The notes: generated by a model from the letters alone, not told the origin. A DNA stretch of 32,586 nucleotides from Ensifer sp. USDA 6670 (GCA_000421085.1 ATWE01000036.1:1-32586); one strand, 5' to 3'; shown: positions 16,187 to 24,860, counted from the stretch's first letter. A program made the numbers and translations.

Positions 16187-16766
16187 AACATTGTCGGGCA
16201 GACTGAAACTCACGCAAGGCATCGGTAATGCGACAACACCGCGCCGTCGACCCAATAAGCGCGCCATAGCTGGGAGTGTGAGTCGTCTTCGAATCGACCT
16301 GCTGCGGATCCGTCCATGTCTTCACCACTTCAAGGATGCAGAGATTGTAATGTTGTGATCACTCGGTATCGAACCGAACACTCCAGATCGCGAAGCATTC
16401 AGCGATCAGCGGAGCCGAAGCACGCGCAGAGGGCATTTGCGTAAGGCTGGATGCGGTGAATTTGTCGGCCGCGCCGCGGCCAATTTCGACCGCCGGAATA
16501 GCGATCACGCGCTCGCGGCTATCGCACCGCACGGCGAAGCTGAAAAATTCGCCCGAAACGACAAAGGCGGTCAGCGCCCGCGTGAATTCGACCGTCATAT
16601 GCCAGGACGTCGTCATAACCTTCGGTCCGTCTTCTCTGCTTGTCGTCAGCTACCGCACCGGTCGGGATTCGATAAGCTGGCAAACTTTTAAGAGATCTAA
16701 GTCCTGCAACTGAACTCCACTCATCGGGGGTTACTCACTGCAACCATTCCTTTGTGGGAGAGCCGC
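16187..16766. other. Divergent intergenic region, no confident gene
   Basis: About 580 bases between two FixK-type boxes. A minus-strand frame of 85 residues (16359-16616) contains a plausible folded segment (FSFAVRCDSRERVIAIPAVEI). Its only ribosome-like signal is GAAGG two bases before the ATG, and I recognise no family. It could be a small gene or remnant. No tRNA or repeat was seen. Confidence 0.4.
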
Positions 16767-16780
16767 TTGACCGATGTCAA
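16767..16780. promoter_or_regulatory. FixK/FNR-type box (TTGACCGATGTCAA)
   Basis: Perfect TTGA-N6-TCAA palindrome 74 bases upstream of the alcohol dehydrogenase-GNAT start at 16855. Confidence 0.78.
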
Positions 16781-16854
16781 AGCTCGGAAGGGGCGAAGGA
16801 CGCATAGTGGGAGCATCTGCAGCCGATGCCCGCAATGTTCGAAGGAGAAAATCG

Positions 16855-18450
16855 ATGAAAGCTCTCGTCTACGAAGGACCCGGACGGAAGTCCCTTGCTG
16901 AACGGCCGATACCATCGATTTCCGTAGCGACCGATGCTATCGTGAAGGTCACGAGGACGACGATCTGCGGCACCGACCTTCACATCCTCAAGGGCGACGT
17001 GCCGACCTGCACGCCCGGCCGCATCCTCGGCCACGAGGGCGTCGGCATCGTCGAGGAGGCCGGCGCCGGGGTGACCCAGTTCAGGAAGGGCGACCGCGTG
17101 CTGATCTCCTGCATTTCCTCCTGCGGCAAATGCGACTACTGCCGGCGCGGTATGTATTCTCACTGCACGACCGGCGGCTGGATCCTCGGCAACACGATCG
17201 ACGGCACCCAGGCCGAATATGTCCGAATCCCCCATGCCGACACCAGCCTCTATCCAATTCCGCAGGGCGCCGACGAGGAGGCGCTCGTCATGCTGAGCGA
17301 TATCCTCCCCACCGGTTTTGAATGCGGCGTACTGAACGGGAAGGTTCAGCCGGGCGGCACCGTCGCCATCATCGGCTCTGGACCGATCGGTCTGGCGGCG
17401 CTGCTGACGGCGCAGTTCTATTCCCCGGCCGAGATCGTCATGATCGACCTCGACGATAATCGGCTCGACGTTGCAAGGCGCTTTGGCGCGACGCAGACCG
17501 TCAAGGCGAGCGGCGAGGACGCGGCGAGGCAGGTGCTGGCGCTCACAGGCGGCAGGGGCGTTGATACAGCAATCGAGGCGGTCGGCATACCGGCTACCTT
17601 TGAGTTTTGCCAGGAGATCATCGCGGCCGGCGGCGTCATCGCTAATATCGGTGTCCATGGTGTCAAGGCGGATCTGCATCTGGAAAAGCTGTGGTCACAG
17701 AACATCGCCATCACCACGCGGCTGGTGGATACGGTCTCGACGCCGATGCTCCTAAAGACCGTGCAGTCCGGCAAGATCGATCCAAAACAGCTGATCACGC
17801 ATCGTTTTGGCCTCGACCGTATTCTCGATGCCTATGAGACCTTTTCGCGCGCCGCGAGCACACAAGCCCTGAAGGTGGTCATCGAGACTGCGGCTGCGCA
17901 AGCACTTCCCGGGCGGACGACCGATGAGTTCGCGACGGTGGACGATCGGAATTGCGATCTCGTGACCCGCTCCGGGCTCTTGCTACATGTGCGCCCGGTG
18001 CGCGCCGAAGACGAGACGCTTCTGACGGAATTCTTCGCCCATGTCTCGCCTGAGGACCTGCGCTTCCGCTTTCTCGGCGGCATGCGCGAGGTGAGCCATG
18101 AGCGTCTCGCCGCTATGACGCAGGTCGACCATCGTGCGACGGAGAACTTCCTTGCCTTTGCCGACGGGAGCAAGGCGATCGTCGCGACAGCGATGATCGC
18201 CTGCGATTCGTCGATGACGAAGGCGGAAGTGGCGATCTCCGTCCGCGCCGGCGACAAGCACAAGGGTGTCGCTTGGGAAATGCTGCGCTATGTGGCTCGC
18301 TATGCTCAGGCGCGCGGGATTAAAGCACTGGAATCGATCGAAAGCCGTGAAAATCACGAGGCTATTGAACTCGAACGGGAACAGGGTTTCGTTGCGGTCG
18401 CCGATCCCGATGACCCGACCCTGATCCTCGTTCGCAAGGACCTCATCTGA
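16855..18450 (+). CDS. Zinc alcohol dehydrogenase fused to a C-terminal GNAT acetyltransferase domain
   Basis: 531 residues. Residues 1-345 are a medium-chain Zn dehydrogenase. Catalytic zinc ligands are C38, H60-E61 and probably D149, structural zinc ligands C90, C93, C96 and C104, and the Rossmann motif IGSGPIG (about 173-179) is followed by an acidic IDLDD suggesting NAD. After a linker (about 345-374) comes a GNAT domain with VRPVRAEDE, SPEDLRFRF and a motif-A-like segment (KHKGVAWEML) for acetyl-CoA. The GNAT part resembles the acetyltransferase domain attached to ADP-forming acyl-CoA synthetases such as Pat. The frame is clean with no sign of an indel at the join. ATG 16855 follows AGGAG; the upstream extension to 16774 overlaps the FixK-type box and is rejected. 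Substrates of both domains are unknown; fermentative aldehyde reduction is likely for the first. Confidence 0.88.
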   Translation: MKALVYEGPGRKSLAERPIPSISVATDAIVKVTRTTICGTDLHILKGDVPTCTPGRILGHEGVGIVEEAGAGVTQFRKGDRVLISCISSCGKCDYCRRGMYSHCTTGGWILGNTIDGTQAEYVRIPHADTSLYPIPQGADEEALVMLSDILPTGFECGVLNGKVQPGGTVAIIGSGPIGLAALLTAQFYSPAEIVMIDLDDNRLDVARRFGATQTVKASGEDAARQVLALTGGRGVDTAIEAVGIPATFEFCQEIIAAGGVIANIGVHGVKADLHLEKLWSQNIAITTRLVDTVSTPMLLKTVQSGKIDPKQLITHRFGLDRILDAYETFSRAASTQALKVVIETAAAQALPGRTTDEFATVDDRNCDLVTRSGLLLHVRPVRAEDETLLTEFFAHVSPEDLRFRFLGGMREVSHERLAAMTQVDHRATENFLAFADGSKAIVATAMIACDSSMTKAEVAISVRAGDKHKGVAWEMLRYVARYAQARGIKALESIESRENHEAIELEREQGFVAVADPDDPTLILVRKDLI

Positions 18451-19058
18451 GCTCGCGAGCCGGGTTCACATCCGGAATTCCTGATCGAGGGGCGAGGACG
18501 GCGCTCGGCAATTCTCCCGCGCAATATCTGCTTCCACGCGCTGTCGATAGGCCACGACAGGTCACTTGCTTCGTTCGGCCCCTCATTGAGACGCTTGGAT
18601 CAAAACCAGCGGACCACGCTTCGCCGCACCCGCTCGTGACAAGCAAAAAAGTGGAGGCAGTTGGTTTTCTGTTGCCCCAGAAGCTCGCCACAGCAGCGGC
18701 CAGATCACTTCGTCGGCTGAACCGGCTCCTCGATCATCCCCAAGGAACGCGCACGCTTCCGCGGTCCGGCCGGCAGGAATGGAGAGCATGACGGGACCGA
18801 CGGGTAGGAGCCGATCACTTCGGTGTCGGAAGCCGCACGCGGGAGAGGCTCAGCTTCAGCAAGAGCCGAAGGGTGCAGCGGAAGTGGCCCCCCATCTCGC
18901 GCCTTGACGATCACTGCCGGGTCCGCCGTCACATCTGGCCGCCCGTTTCCAATCAAGCTGACGCGAGCACCCTCCCCCTTCGAAACCATTATGCGCGGCT
19001 GCCGTCTGCCTTAGTGACCTCCAGGGCCGTCGACACCCGCTGCAATCGAAATGGATCT
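18451..19058. other. Intergenic stretch without a recognised gene
   Basis: About 600 bases between adh-GNAT and the uspA box. Short frames on both strands lack ribosome sites and family resemblance. No IS motif, tRNA or clear terminator was found. Confidence 0.5.
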
Positions 19059-19072
19059 TTGACCAGCGTCAA
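19059..19072. promoter_or_regulatory. FixK/FNR-type box (TTGACCAGCGTCAA)
   Basis: Perfect TTGA-N6-TCAA palindrome 48 bases upstream of the universal stress protein start. Confidence 0.8.
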
Positions 19073-19120
19073 TGCCTCTCGCCTGAATTGGCCGAGACTT
19101 TGCTGAAAGGAGGAAGTGCC

Positions 19121-19642
19121 ATGATCAAGCACATTCTTGTCGCAACTGATGGTTCCGCTAAAGCGCGAGAAGCGGTGACAATGGCGGCAAAATTGGGCAA
19201 AACTCTTGCAGGAAAGCTCACGGTCCTTCACGTCATCATGCATGGGCTTAGAGCAGAGGAAGCCAGCCGCCTCGCCGAAGAAGAGTACCTGGTGCGCCGT
19301 GTATCGGCCATGACTCTGCCGGCGTTGCAACCTGTTCCCGAGTCGATGGTCAATTTGTTCCGTGCCTCGCATGGCGACATCGGAGAGATGGTTTCGATCC
19401 TGGGTGACCGCATTGTCGAAGAAGCCGCCGAAAGCGCCAGAAGCATAGGCGCCGATAGCGTGGATGCGCGCGTGGAGCCTGGCGACTATGCTGAAACAAT
19501 TCTTGCCGTCGCTGATGAAGTCGATGCGGATTTGATCGTCGTCGGCAGCCGTGGGCTTGGGGGCCTGAGGGGCCTACTGGTCGGAAGCGTCTCGCAGAAG
19601 GTCGTTCAGCATGCAGACTGCTCTGTGCTGGTTGTGCGCTAA
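19121..19642 (+). CDS. Universal stress protein (UspA family)
   Basis: 173 residues, a single Usp domain somewhat longer than the usual 140-150 because of an insertion around residues 50-85. It begins IKHILVATDGS and carries the ATP-binding pattern G-x2-G-x9-G-S in the segment starting VVGSRGLGG near residue 145. ATG 19121 is preceded by a strong AAGGAGG. UspA proteins are cytosolic dimers that bind ATP and support survival under stress, and many are FNR/FixK-dependent. The box at 19059 fits that pattern. It stands alone; the next 200 bases hold no clear gene. Confidence 0.93.
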   Translation: MIKHILVATDGSAKAREAVTMAAKLGKTLAGKLTVLHVIMHGLRAEEASRLAEEEYLVRRVSAMTLPALQPVPESMVNLFRASHGDIGEMVSILGDRIVEEAAESARSIGADSVDARVEPGDYAETILAVADEVDADLIVVGSRGLGGLRGLLVGSVSQKVVQHADCSVLVVR

Positions 19643-19844
19643 ACATCCAACGTTTGGACCAAGAAGCCGCAACAGCGACCGTTGTTTCGCCAAGCGGCTC
19701 ACGGGTGGGCCCCCAAGAGCTTGAGAGCATGACCGCAAGCGCGGTTTTCACCGATCCTCTCCCGGTGCTGGACGTCTATCGTTCGCTTGGAATGAACGAC
19801 ATCGCCGTTTTCATTCTGTTCGTGCGAAAGCTTCTGCCGAAATG

Positions 19845-20130
19845 AAGTTACCTTTCGGCCAGTTACCATGGACGCGACCCCCTGCGTCGAGGCGCTCGAG
19901 GAGGCGATGGCCCGATACGGCAAGACCGAACTCCGACGCAGGGCAGCCAGTTCACCAGCCACGACTTGACCAAGGTACTGCTCGACCGGGAGATCCAGAT
20001 CAGCATGGAGGGCAAGTGCGCCTGGCGCGACGGTGAAATACGAGAAATCTATCTCAAGGCTTACGACAGTGTGCGCGAGGCTCGCACGTCGATCGGAAGA
20101 TATCTGGACTCCTGCTTCGCGCCTGGGATC
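19845..20130 (+). pseudogene. IS3-family transposase (OrfB) remnant
   Basis: EALEEAMARYGK (about 19890) is followed after a one-base insertion near 19939 by the equivalent of NSDQGSQFTS, then KVLLDREIQISMEGKCAWRD and, after an internal deletion, EIYLKAYDSVREARTSIGRYLD. These are ordered segments of the integrase core of IS3-group OrfB proteins, around the second Asp and the Glu region. The VERLWRSVKYE stretch that normally carries the catalytic Glu is deleted. No OrfA and no terminal inverted repeats were found. Confidence 0.78.
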
Positions 20131-20507
20131 GTCTGCAGTCGGAGACGGAGACAGCCGATGCCGAAGAGACTCTGACGCCGCACGGGGCTGTCGATCTGCT
20201 CATTCGCTTGATGCCGCCTGAAAATGCAGAGCGAAACGCGGCTGATGGGCTGCTTGTTCTAAGAGAAGACATCCGCAATCCCAAGCTCCGTGAGCGAGGT
20301 GCCCAATGGGGCCGTACCCTTGCTCGCGCGTTAGGCCGTCGCCTTTCCAACGATCAACATCAGGCAGAACGGCTTGGCTGGCAGATGGCGGCAGTCTGGC
20401 AGGGTACGCACACGTGGTGGGCACTGACACGCATGGACAAACCAGAAGTCGCAATCAGGCGCATGCTCGGAGAATGGCTGGCGCTGACACATCCTGATTG
20501 TCGATGA
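20110..20507 (+). pseudogene. C-terminal fragment of an unrecognised protein
   Basis: A frame entering from the IS3 remnant at about 20110 runs without a start signal through LLLRAWDRLQSETETADAEE to TGA 20505-20507, about 130 residues. It is hydrophilic and helical with several tryptophans near its end (WWALTRMDKPE). The frame could be initiated internally at TTG 20208, but no ribosome site is seen. The arrangement looks like the tail of a longer gene cut by the IS. I do not recognise the family. Confidence 0.4.
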
Positions 20508-20651
20508 CCGGTTTGGGTGAGCGGCCGACGCATGACGGCGGGTCCGCGCCCTCATCTCGGCCATTGACTGCCCGCGGCTCCCCCTTGAAGCCGGCCTCCA
20601 TCAACGCTGGCCACGCAAAGGGATGAGTTTCAGGAGTGCTCAGCAAGGGGC

Positions 20652-21236
20652 CTATGAGGACGTCACAACAATAGCGGTTGAAATTTCCCTGCCTTCACGG
20701 CGGTAATTGTGCGGAACGCTAGAGTCGAAATATACGGCGTCCCCCGCATCCAGCGCGGCCTCCTTGCCATCAACATTGACTATAAGCCGACCGCTGAGCA
20801 CGTAGATGAACTCAGCGCCGCCATGTTGATGCGGCTCTGAGGGCGGCGCATCGACCGGGAACTCGGCGTAGAACGCCTCCATGCGGCGGTCAGAAGCGGG
20901 ATAGTCCAGGCTTTCGAATAGAAAGGCGGGGTGCTTTTGGCCCGGGGGGCTCGGAAGTTTGAGACGTTGCTGCTTTCGTACGATCGCGATGAGCGGCTCC
21001 TCCTTGTCGGCATTGAAGAAGTGATCAAGGCCGACGCCGAAAACCATGGCGATCCGAAGCAGCGTGGGCAGCGTTGGAAACATCTGCCCGCGCTCGATCT
21101 TCGACAGCATCGCGGGCGAGAGCCCTGTATGCCCGGCCAACTGCACCAGCCCCAGTTTCTTTCTCAGACGAAGTGCCTTGATACGCGGGCCGATCGCATA
21201 GCGCTGGAGCTCCTTAACCAGTGTGTCGGAGAGCAC
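20652..21236 (-). CDS. XRE-type HTH regulator with C-terminal cupin domain
   Basis: 194 residues. The N-terminal XRE helix-turn-helix (about 15-70, segment QLAGHTGLSPAMLSKIERG) is followed by a cupin beta-barrel (about 105-190) with PHQHGGAEFIYVLSGRL and a second motif around DAVYFDSSVPHNYR, giving a possible metal or small-ligand site. GTG 21236 follows AAGGAG by eight bases. Proteins with this layout often control amino-acid, polyamine or sulfur compound metabolism by ligand binding to the cupin. The target here is unknown. It is divergent from the fasciclin gene and may regulate that cluster. Confidence 0.88.
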   Translation of the reverse strand: MLSDTLVKELQRYAIGPRIKALRLRKKLGLVQLAGHTGLSPAMLSKIERGQMFPTLPTLLRIAMVFGVGLDHFFNADKEEPLIAIVRKQQRLKLPSPPGQKHPAFLFESLDYPASDRRMEAFYAEFPVDAPPSEPHQHGGAEFIYVLSGRLIVNVDGKEAALDAGDAVYFDSSVPHNYRREGREISTAIVVTSS

Positions 21237-21398
21237 GTTACAAACTCCTTTTCGTTTCGGGAAACTATGACAAAGACAATTATCTTCACAAGAGAATTCG
21301 CTTTCTGGTCACGAATATTTGCTTGGTAAGAAAATCATTTTTCTCCACATGAAAGACACGAGGTGCATCTCGCACCCGTCGTCGAGAGGAGAAGTGCC

Positions 21399-21884
21399 AT
21401 GAAGTTAAAAAGCCTTTTGTTCGCTGCAGCGATAACGCTGGGCAGCAGCGTCAGCGCGCTCGCCGCGGAGAAGGACGTCGTCGACACCGCCATGGAGGCG
21501 GGTCAATTCAAGACACTGGGTACCGCGCTCGAAGCGGCAGGCCTGGTCGCCACTCTCAAGGAAACGGGTCCGTTCACGGTCTTTGCTCCGACCGATGAAG
21601 CCTTTGCCAAGTTGCCGGCCGGTACCCTCGAAAACCTGCTGAAGCCAAAGAACAAGCAAAAGCTCACTGAAATCCTCACCTACCATGTGGTCGCGGGAAA
21701 GGTGATGGCTGCGGACGTGGCGGGCATCGATGAAGTGAAGTCGGTAAATGGCAAAATGATCGACATCGAAGTCGAGGGCTTCACCGTCAAGGTCAACGAC
21801 GCCGCCGTCACTGCTGCCGACATTGCTGCCTCGAACGGGATCATCCATGTCATCGACAAGGTGATCATGCCGCCGGAAGGCTGA
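21399..21884 (+). CDS. Exported fasciclin (FAS1) domain protein
   Basis: 161 residues with a signal peptide (about 1-23, cleavage near ALA-AEKD) and one FAS1 domain. The H1 motif is TGPFTVFAPTDEAFAKLP and the H2-like region is LTYHVVAGKV; the end is NGIIHVIDKVIMP. ATG 21399 follows AGGAG, and an upstream in-frame start at 21363 is not needed. FAS1 proteins are adhesive extracellular or periplasmic proteins, and related rhizobial ones (Nex18/symbiotically induced type) affect surface interactions. It is followed after 29 bases by the DUF378 gene, probably the same transcript. Confidence 0.92.
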   Translation: MKLKSLLFAAAITLGSSVSALAAEKDVVDTAMEAGQFKTLGTALEAAGLVATLKETGPFTVFAPTDEAFAKLPAGTLENLLKPKNKQKLTEILTYHVVAGKVMAADVAGIDEVKSVNGKMIDIEVEGFTVKVNDAAVTAADIAASNGIIHVIDKVIMPPEG

Positions 21885-21913
21885 CCTCTCATCCCTCGAC
21901 CTGGAGAAGAACC

Positions 21914-22138
21914 ATGAGGTTCATCAACATTTTCACGCTCATCCTCGCAATCGTTGGCGGGCTGAACTGGGGGCTGGTGGGACTAGTTAGCTTTGACCTC
22001 GTGGCCGCCATCTTCGGGGCTGGCTCGGGGCTCGCCCGGATCGTTTACATCCTGGTAGGACTGTCGGCATCCTGGCAGATCATCCCCCTGCTTTCTGCAA
22101 TGGGCTCCGGCGAGTTCGCTGCTGGCCAGAACCGATAG
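21914..22138 (+). CDS. DUF378 small membrane protein
   Basis: 74 residues with two hydrophobic segments and the family core IVGGLNWGLVGLVSFDLVAAIFG, followed by RIVYILVGLSASW. A GGAG site precedes ATG 21914. DUF378 proteins are small inner-membrane proteins of unknown function. It sits between fasciclin and TspO genes in one direction with short gaps, suggesting a joint stress or envelope role (inference). Confidence 0.88.
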   Translation: MRFINIFTLILAIVGGLNWGLVGLVSFDLVAAIFGAGSGLARIVYILVGLSASWQIIPLLSAMGSGEFAAGQNR

Positions 22139-22157
22139 GAACTTCGGAGGGACTCGC

Positions 22158-22691
22158 TTGCCTCGGCGGCGGTTCCCTCCCATCTTTTGGCGGATGGACA
22201 TGTATTCCCTTCTCGTGCTGGTCGCCTTCGAGGTCGCGAGCTTCGCTGCGGCGGCTACCGCCGTAATCTTTAGGCCAGGCGACCGGTACAAGCAGCTCGA
22301 CAAGCCACGATGGCGTCCGCCCGATTGGCTATTCGCCCCGGTCTGGTCGGTTCTCTACGCATCGATCGGACTGTCGGGCTGGCTCGTATGGCAAGAGGCA
22401 GGCATTGCCGGCGCAGCACTGCCTCTCAGTGTCTATGCCGTCCAACTTCTGCTCAATGCTGCGTGGACGCCGATCTTTTTTGGACTTCACCGACCAGGGC
22501 TGGCCCTGGTGGAGATCATGGTTCTTTGGGCTGCGATCCTGGCGACCATTATAGTGTTTCACCCCGTGAATGCGGCTGCTGCCTTGCTGCTTGTTCCTTA
22601 CCTGGCGTGGGTGAGTTTCGCGGCGGCACTTAACTTGTCCATCTGGCGGCGCAATCGCTCGAACCTACTGTCGCAGGGCGGCGCCCGATGA
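22158..22691 (+). CDS. TspO/MBR-family membrane protein
   Basis: 177 residues from TTG 22158, chosen because GGAGGG lies six bases upstream. ATG 22194 or 22200 would give the more usual length of about 160. Five membrane helices are expected; conserved segments are KPRWRPPDWLFAPVWSVLY, NAAWTPIFFGLHRP and PYLAWVSFAAALN. TspO proteins bind porphyrins and tetrapyrrole intermediates. In Rhodobacter and Sinorhizobium they act in oxygen- or nutrient-dependent control. The stop overlaps the next start (ATGA at 22688). Confidence 0.9.
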   Translation: MPRRRFPPIFWRMDMYSLLVLVAFEVASFAAAATAVIFRPGDRYKQLDKPRWRPPDWLFAPVWSVLYASIGLSGWLVWQEAGIAGAALPLSVYAVQLLLNAAWTPIFFGLHRPGLALVEIMVLWAAILATIIVFHPVNAAAALLLVPYLAWVSFAAALNLSIWRRNRSNLLSQGGAR

Positions 22692-22970
22692 GAGCCCGGT
22701 GGGTCGTCGTCAATGATCGGATGCAGCAAGGCTACCGGTACGCTCTCCTTGCGCCAATTGGCCGTGATTTTCATCCCGATTTCCGGCCAGACTTGACGCC
22801 CGCCGAGACGCTCGCGTTCGGCGGCAAGTACACGAACCGACTGTCGCGACGAATTCCCCAACAGCTGGTTTGCAGGCCAGGCTGTCGTCGCTGCAAAAAG
22901 ACCCTTCACTTAACCGGTTCAGTGTCGACGCAAGCCAGCCGCTCAGCTTCTGGCCAGGACACGAAGGTAT
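22688..22970 (+). pseudogene. Frameshifted and truncated conserved hypothetical protein
   Basis: The start overlaps the tspO stop. The first frame gives MQQGYRYALLAPIGRDF and FRPDLTPAETLAFGGKY. The family pattern then continues in a second frame (DCRDEFPNSWFAGQAV) and, near 22900, in a third (DPSLNRFSVDASQPLSFW). At least two indels are required. After PLSFW the sequence becomes IS21-like, so the C-terminal part is lost. I recall this as a widespread small conserved protein of unknown function, but have no name for it. Confidence 0.6.
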
Positions 22971-23369
22971 GGATCGGGGATGAGCGGGTTCGGATTCAGC
23001 TGTTCGTGGGGACGCTGGGTTATTCGCCGTCGGGCGAAATCAAAAACTGACCCCGCATTGCCCCACGCTGAGCAAGCTCTACGGGCGGACCAGCGTCATC
23101 ATCACGACAAACCTCAGCTTCAGTGAATCGGCCAGCGTCTTCGGCGACGCCAAAATGACCACCGCGCTGCTCAATCGTCTCACACGTCACTGCCACATCC
23201 TCGAGACCGGAAACGACAGCTTCCGCTTCAAGAACAGCTCGGCCCACGAAGCCAAAACCACGAAGGAGAAAAACAGGAACTTCACCACCGCACCAGACCC
23301 GGAAGCATACCTAACAGGCGGGTCAATTCTCGGCGAAAATGCCGGGTCAGTTCTCAGTAGAAAGCAACA
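22965..23369 (+). mobile_element. IS21-family remnant (istA/istB fragments and right end)
   Basis: It begins inside istA (GDERVRIQLFVGTLGYS, about 22975-23028), then jumps by internal deletion to the istB C-terminus: LSKLYGRTSVIITTNLSFSE, FGDAKMTTALLNRLTRHC and GNDSFRFKN to about 23240. The end shows two direct copies of GGGTCA(A/G)TTCTC, starting at 23320 and 23344, a spacing of 24 bases. This is the multiple terminal repeat pattern of IS21 elements. The right boundary is near 23369, where copper ATPase sequence starts. Neither transposase protein can be complete. Confidence 0.8.
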
Positions 23370-23373
23370 GACG

Positions 23374-23846
23374 GGAGACACCAAAACCACCGCGAATGCC
23401 GTCGCGCGCAAACTCGGTATCAATGAGGTGGAGGCTGAAGTCCTGCCGGATCACAAGAGCGAAATCGTCGCCCGGTTGGGGAGGGGCGGATCGTCGCAAT
23501 GGCGGGAGACGGCGTCAATGACGCCCCGGCGCTCGCCGCCGACGTCGGCATAGCCATGGGCACCGGAACAGACGTGGCGATCGAGAGCGCCGGCGTAACC
23601 CTTCTCAAGGGTGACCTCCAGGGCAATCGCGCGGGCACGACACTTGAGTCACGCGACGATGACGAACATCCGGCAGAACCTGTTCTCGCGTTCATCTACA
23701 ACGCCGCCGTCGTCCCGGTCGCCGCGGGCGTTCTCTATCCGGCCTTTGGGCTGCTGCTCTCGCCCAACATCGCTGCGGCGGCGACGGCGCTCTCGTCGGT
23801 GAGCGTCATTGCCAATTCGCTCAGACTAAGGGGCGTGCGCATATAG
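23374..23846 (+). pseudogene. 3' fragment of a copper-translocating P1B-type ATPase, frameshifted
   Basis: The sequence starts at the hinge region (TKTTANAVARKLGINEVEAEVLPD), immediately after the IS21 end. A frameshift near 23485 is needed to reach GRIVAMAGDGVNDAPALA, the conserved GDGxND loop. TDVAIESAGVTLLKGDL follows; a pair of compensating indels around 23630-23690 scrambles the LSHATMTNIRQNLF helix, and the frame recovers at FIYNAAVVPVAAGVLYP to the stop at 23846. The metal-binding domains, CPC helix and phosphorylation DKTGT are all missing. It is the tail of a copA/actP-like gene destroyed by the IS21 insertion. Confidence 0.88.
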
Positions 23847-24394
23847 AAGAGACGTGGGCCAGGCAAAAGTTGGCGAGTGGGTGTTTGTCATCATGCGCTC
23901 TCCCGCCAAGCTCTCAGGCGGCCAGATTTCGGCAGCTCTCTGCGCAGCGTCACTGCGGCGACCTCGTCAAGGCTTCACTGTAAGAGATGCCAAAACAGGA
24001 ATACTGCTACAAAGACGCTCGCCAACATTACCATTTCCAGAGCAAACCGAATTGACGCCCGGCGAGCCACCGACCTGCGCACTTTCCTCCGGCCCCTACC
24101 AAGCCGGGAGTTTAGAACAACGACGGTTCTTTTCGAAAGCTTCTTGCGGCTCAGATTCCTTTACTCCCGAGTACCCGTCGTCGGTTTAGTTTAATTATCC
24201 ATCTTGCCCGATCTCGGCAATCGGGCATGAAATTTGCTGAGGTCCGGCAGTTTCCGCACAGCCCATCAGTTAAAATGCTTGGGCCCATCGCCGTCGAGTG
24301 GCATTCCTGATCGGCCCAGGCAATTATAGATACAGGTTTGACCTCCGTGATCGATGATGAGGCATCGCGCGTCACCTTTGAAGGAACTGGACGC
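23847..24394. other. Stretch without a recognised gene
   Basis: About 550 bases between the ATPase remnant and the DUF305 gene. Frames of about 105-111 codons on the plus strand have no ribosome site and no family resemblance. No tRNA or inverted repeat pair was recognised. Confidence 0.5.
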
Positions 24395-24817
24395 TCAGTT
24401 GGAGTGCTCCTTGACCCAGTTGGTCATCTCCTCGATTTCCTTCTTCTGCGCTTCGATGATCTTCTCGGCCATCGACTTCGCCTGCTGATCGTCGCCATAT
24501 TTCAGCTCGACCTCGGACATGTTGATTGCGGCCGTGTGGTGGGCGATCATGCCGCAGACGAAGGCGACATCCGGGTCCTTAGCCATCATGCCCTGCATCA
24601 TGGAGGGTTCGGTCTCCCGCATAACCTCCATCATTGCCTTCTGGTGTCCGGCCATCTGGCCCATATCTCCACCCGGCATCTGCATGGTGCCGCTCGTGGC
24701 CGTCTCGGATTTGCAGGCTTCAGGCATTGTCATCTGTGCGGACGCCGGAGGCGCGGCAGTCAAAGCGAAAGTTGAGACGGCCGCAGCGGCGACCGCGAAC
24801 TTGAGGATCGTTTTCAT
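24395..24817 (-). CDS. DUF305 exported protein, copper-associated
   Basis: 140 residues with a signal peptide (about 1-27, ASA-QM). The Met-rich middle (MQMPGGDMGQMAGHQKAMMEVM) and the DUF305 core MIAHHTAAINMSEVELKYG are typical of ferritin-like periplasmic helix-bundle proteins found in copper loci. His-His and Met residues could bind copper. ATG 24817 lies at the start of a canonical leader. It is transcribed away from the copper operon at 26379 and fits the copper island; function in the family is not firmly established. Confidence 0.88.
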   Translation of the reverse strand: MKTILKFAVAAAAVSTFALTAAPPASAQMTMPEACKSETATSGTMQMPGGDMGQMAGHQKAMMEVMRETEPSMMQGMMAKDPDVAFVCGMIAHHTAAINMSEVELKYGDDQQAKSMAEKIIEAQKKEIEEMTNWVKEHSN

Positions 24818-24860
24818 TTCATTCTCTCGTCATCCAGGATTGAAGTTGCTCGGCGATGTA

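Noticed and set aside
16774..16854. Upstream extension of the adh-GNAT frame
   Set aside because: It overlaps the FixK-type box and lacks a ribosome site, while ATG 16855 has AGGAG and begins the conserved dehydrogenase sequence.
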